This document shows positions 60,361-64,000 of a stretch of 64,000 nt of DNA, one piece after another. Below the pieces are notes generated by a model. It worked only from the letters and a program-made list of their open reading frames with translations. It ran no database searches and was not told the origin of the DNA. Numbering within the stretch: the stretch's first letter is position 1; each line of letters starts with the position of its first letter. A program made the translations under genes and the position numbers. Source of the stretch: Limanda limanda (lineage: Eukaryota; Chordata; Actinopteri; Pleuronectiformes; Pleuronectidae); assembly GCF_963576545.1 (NCBI RefSeq), contig NC_083653.1:12905858-12969857 (forward strand), written 5' to 3'.

Positions 60361-61904
60361 TTTGATTATGTGTCTTTGTGATCTCACTCCCATTCCTCCA
60401 TCTTGCTTTCTTCCATCCTGGGGTCTGAAGGACGTAAAGAGCTAATATAGGCGTGTCTGTCTGTGTGTGTGTGTGAGAGAGAGGCAGAGGCAGGGCTGTG
60501 TCTTTGGCCTGTCCAGACAGATCTGCCCTAATCTTTGGTGCTAAATTGGCTTTAGCTCCAAAAGAGCTTATTTCCACGTCACTCCCATGAGTTACCCAGG
60601 ACAGCAGGTCACTGGAAGAGAAGCCTCGGCTAATCTGCCACCAGGTTGCTGCTTCTCTCAAACTGTAAGGATTAGTTAACATTTGGCTCTGTTAGAGTGT
60701 CCATTTACATTACTACACTACAAGTCTTTTCCATTGATAAAAAACATCCTGCACTGTACAAATTTAAGTTCACTTCGTAGTTTTGTACAAGACACTGATA
60801 TTTGCCAATGAATTTAAATGCCAGGACTGTACTCTCGTACACACAACACTTTTCCATCTATTTCTTCCTTTGCTGGGAAAAACTCACAAACACCCATTGC
60901 TCTTTGCGGATTCACTAATGGCATGTGCTCAATTATTCATCCATTATCATACTCAGTCTGTTATTCTTAATCCTTTTCTTTCCCAGCAAATGCATTTAGT
61001 GTGCTGTGTCTATTCTATATGTATTTGTGCATTTAGAATCAAGTTCTCCTCGTTTCCTCCTCTGTTCCTTCCCTCACCTGCTTTTTTCCAAATCTTCCTC
61101 CCTCAATCGTGCACAACTTTTTACGCTGCCCTGTCTTATCCTGGTGCACGTCTCTTTCCGCCCATGGCAGCGCGGTTGAGATGGAGGGGGGAGTGGGGAA
61201 TGATTGACTGGATGAGATGAGGTGCATTTGTCCTCCTCAGGGACACAGAGGGATCTAAGCCAGCTGGAACTAAGAGGATTGCAGAGGACCAAGCTTTTCT
61301 ATCAAAGGCATTTGACAGAGGTCACTATAACCTGCATCCTGAAGGAACATGTGCACATATGTGCACAAACTCCCCATGGAGTTTAGGAACATATTTGTGA
61401 ACCTGTCCATGATTTCCCCTCAACTCTTTGATGTAGAATTTAAATAAATCTTAATCCTTTGCAACAATTTAAGGAAACAAAATCCTAGTGGAAAAGAAAT
61501 TCTTGGCTCCTACACTTTCCATTCTGTCCCTGTCTTTAATAAAGTGGCACAAACGTATATATAGGTCTATTATCTGACAGACCTGTCCAGTCCTCTGAGC
61601 GGGCCAGTCTGTTGGAAGGTGAAGGGTCAGTGTGAAGGGGTTAAATCCTCGCAAACCTGACCCATCACTCACTCATCTCATTAGCAATTATATGACTAAG
61701 GAGCTCATTCTAGCCTAACAGAGTGGAAACAGTCAGCGTTTTACTGGCTCCCGGTATGTATGGGACAGATTGCCTACAGAGCTTGAGCTGAGGTGGTTCA
61801 CGTGTGGAGTGACCACCCTCTGCTGGTGCTGACTGTAGCTACTGTTACATCTGGGAGGCAGAGACAGGCCTTGTTATGTGATGTCTGCAAAAACAAACTA
61901 ATGA
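60361..61904. other. elovl4b-mtcl3 intergenic DNA
   Basis: Open frames at 60783-61220 and nearby have no family resemblance. A CTCF-like string in minus orientation (ACCAGCAGAGGGTGG) is at 61813-61827. Confidence 0.45.
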
Positions 61905-61985
61905 TATATACTAATGATAATACATTATATTTGTATAGTGAATTCAACAGTATTCAAAGACGGTTAACATTGAATAAAAAACAGA
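61905..61985 (+). repeat. decayed copy of a fish interspersed repeat
   Basis: ACATTATATTTGTATAGTGA, then CAAAGACGGTTAACATTGAA, resembling the start of the repeat at 4795. Confidence 0.35.
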
Positions 61986-62640
61986 GAGAGCCAATAAAAG
62001 CAGATAGCTATGAAAATAAAATTTACATTAAAGTCTTAATAAGCTGTTTATTATAATAAAAAGCTTTCTCTGAATTGTTTTAACTGATGGTTGGTTTTAG
62101 TTTTAAAAGGTTTTCATTTAATTAATTTTATTCTTCTTGTTATATCATAAATGTATAAAGCTGATTTCAGATTAAGAATTTTGTGTTGCGTTTTATACAG
62201 TATTTATGCTATATAAATAAAATCTATAATGAGGTTTCAAGTTTTATTTGTAATATGCAATTTAACACAGAGTCAACAGGACCATGAAAGGTGTTTGACA
62301 AGAAGAAACTAGTCAGCTAAGCAGTGCAATAGTTAAATTAAAATAAAAGCAAGGTAGAAAGAGCTTACTCTAAAAAAAGTCAAAGACAATACAATGCCAA
62401 ACTAAAACTATGTACATTCAAGGGTGCAGTGTGCACATTAAGTAACAACTTTAATTATAAGGAGTGTGTGTGAATGATTATGAATATAAAATGACTTGAT
62501 TAATTTGCAGATAATGTGATATAGTCAGTCTTAAAATATCTATAAATAATGTCCATTTGACTAAATGTGGAAATGTTCAGGGAGGTGGTACAAGGTCTGA
62601 ACTGATTCTGTTTTTGTCAAACTTTTAAAACCAGTTTTTA
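61986..62640. other. no recognised gene, AT-rich
   Basis: Several AATAAA strings but no gene to end. Otherwise featureless. Confidence 0.4.
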
Positions 62641-62659
62641 GCAGCACTGTCTTTTATTA

Positions 62660-62768
62660 TGGAGGTTACTTCCTGGCTTGACGTATGTCCTTACGTCATA
62701 TGGCCCTTGCCCCTGCAGTGCCTGGTGGTGCCCCCTCCCTGCACCAGCCTCCTCTGCACAGTTCTGCG
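62660..62768 (+). promoter_or_regulatory. mtcl3: possible mtcl3 promoter / noncoding exon with CRE-like inverted pair
   Basis: TGACGTA (62679-62685) and TTACGTCA (62691-62698) form an inverted pair of CRE-like sites. About 70 bp on, GCG|GTAAGA (62768/62769) could be the donor of a 5' UTR exon joining to the acceptor at 63142. Inference from motifs only. Confidence 0.3.
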
Positions 62769-63145
62769 GTAAGAACTCATTATGAGGAGCTCTCTTTGAA
62801 CAGCCATTCTTTTTATAAAGCTAGAATGATAATAGCTTGTTATTGTAATTCAATCTGATTGTTCCAATGGGAACCAGTCCATCATTAATTGTTCTGTGGA
62901 AAACAAACCTAAAGTTAGGCCATGGGTCAGGATGAGAGAAAGTCTTGGGGAACAGCGGCCTCTAGTGGTTGCAATGGTGGAAGCATCTTCTTCCCAAAAC
63001 AATCTCTATCTATTCAAATGGTGGAAAATAGTTTGAATTAATCCAACTTGTGAAAATTAAATAATCTGCGTCCTCTGCACAGATTATGATTGTGTTCCTG
63101 TTGTTTGAAACTACATGTGTGTGGTTCCTTTTAACGCTGCAGAGG

Positions 63146-63883
63146 ATGAAGTCTGCCGCAGGCGGCGCTGCTGATCCTCCATCATCAGCATCATCAGACA
63201 ATAACGCAGGAAGGAGGAGGAGGAGGCAGCAGCAGCATCGGGCTCCCTCACCGGCTACAGCCCAGGAAGGGGCCACCCAGCGAGCCTCCAGACACCCAGG
63301 CAGGTGCACGTCCCCTCTCGCCGCGGGAAGGAGCAGCGACGTCGGGGTGAAGGAGAGCCCGAGGGCCGCTGACGGGAAGAAGAGGGAGCCCGAGAGCCGC
63401 GGCTCGGCAGCTGTTCAGCCCGGTGGTGCTGAAGCTGGTGGAGTGAGACCAAACAGGGCGGATGCTGTCGAAGAAGATCCGGCACATCCTCCATCACCGG
63501 CCCGTCGCCCCGCTTTACACCCACCCCGCGTTAAAGGCGGCTCCGGCCCGAGTTTGCTGTCGTCTGCCAACCCGGGGAAAGTGAGACCGGCAGACAGGGC
63601 CATCGACCACCGGGGTAGAGGCGGCTTGTCAGGCCTCGGTTCGGTTTTGTGGAGAGGAGGATGCTTGCAGGCTGAGCTGATCCACTTCCATCTGCACAAG
63701 AAACTCAAGAGAAGCGGTGCGAGGATGCAAACCAAGGCGGACAACGCTGGGATGGAGGAGGCCGCTCAGGGAGAGCCGGAGCCGGCTGCGGAGGCCACAG
63801 AGGCGGGGTCCGTGACACAGCAGGACGACCAGGCCTTCCTGGACGAGATGGAGAGGCTGCTGGAGGAAAACGACGATCTCAAG
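63146..63883 (+). CDS. mtcl3: MTCL3/SOGA3-like protein, first coding exon (partial gene)
   Basis: 246 codons in phase 0, ending AAG|GTTTGA. The gene continues beyond the window. A long low-complexity N-terminus (Ala/Gly/Pro/Arg, with RRRRR at 23-27 and HRAPSPA at 31-37) leads to LWRGGCLQAELIHFHLHKK (the Cys is residue 173), which matches the W-K-E-G-C-L-Q-S-E-L-I-Q-F-H-L block of SOGA3. It closes with FLDEMERLLEENDDLK, the start of the family's coiled coil. MTCL/SOGA proteins are long coiled-coil proteins; MTCL1 and MTCL2 bind microtubules, and MTCL3 is less studied. ATG 63146 follows an acceptor-like CTGCAG (AG at 63141-63142). SOGA1 or MTCL1 relatives are less likely. Which teleost duplicate is unknown. 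Confidence 0.8.
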
Positions 63884-64000
63884 GTTTGATTAGCTTTTAT
63901 GTGGCCTAGTGCTCTGTCATCAGCTTGGACTCATTCGAAAAATAGTAGAAATTCAATGTAATAGGTCATAGTTGGCCAGAGCACATTCGATTGGCTGGAA

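Overview
The window is vertebrate, and most probably from a percomorph (spiny-rayed) teleost. Reasons: split genes with GT-AG introns, protein sequences closest to fish members of their families, many (TG)n/(CA)n, (GA)n and (TCTA)n tracts, and numerous relics of fish-type DNA transposons, SINEs and LINE tails. There is no operon-like packing, and I found no virus, CRISPR array, rRNA or tRNA gene. Species assignment is inference, because no search could be run.

Three genes are supported, all on the + strand. (1) tent5a (FAM46A), a non-canonical poly(A) polymerase, with coding exons at 16197-16622 and 17657-18475 (414 aa) and a probable noncoding first exon before 15780. (2) elovl4b, the ER very-long-chain fatty acid elongase, with six coding exons from 53977 to 59367 (305 aa). 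Its upstream CpG-rich promoter (about 51650-52047) carries two NRF1-type palindromes, and its 3' UTR ends near 60360. (3) The first coding exon of an MTCL3/SOGA3-like gene (63146-63883), which continues off the right edge. The order TENT5A - ELOVL4 - MTCL3 brings together genes that all lie on human 6q but are spread out there. TTK and BCKDHB, neighbours of ELOVL4 in mammals, were not found here.

The rest is noncoding. Region 1-15500 (upstream of tent5a) holds a Tc1/mariner relic, a DDE_Tnp_4 (ISL2EU/Harbinger-type) transposase relic, a divergent pair of CTCF-like motifs, an 879-bp Tol2-related non-autonomous hAT element with its target duplication, a BED-finger hAT relic and a LINE tail. Region 21000-51600 is a roughly 30-kb gene-free interval with microsatellites, a tRNA-derived SINE with visible A and B boxes, palindromic MITEs, a MITE carrying a consensus-like CTCF site, and two local duplications. 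The elovl4b introns hold a tetranucleotide repeat, a SINE, a repeat shared with the intergenic interval, and an intact-ended 692-bp hAT-type element.

The genes share no pathway: tent5a modifies mRNA tails, elovl4b makes fatty acids of at least C24 in retina, brain and skin, and MTCL3 relatives are coiled-coil proteins. I did not find a convincing new multi-gene system. The most useful observations are regulatory motifs and well-preserved mobile-element boundaries.
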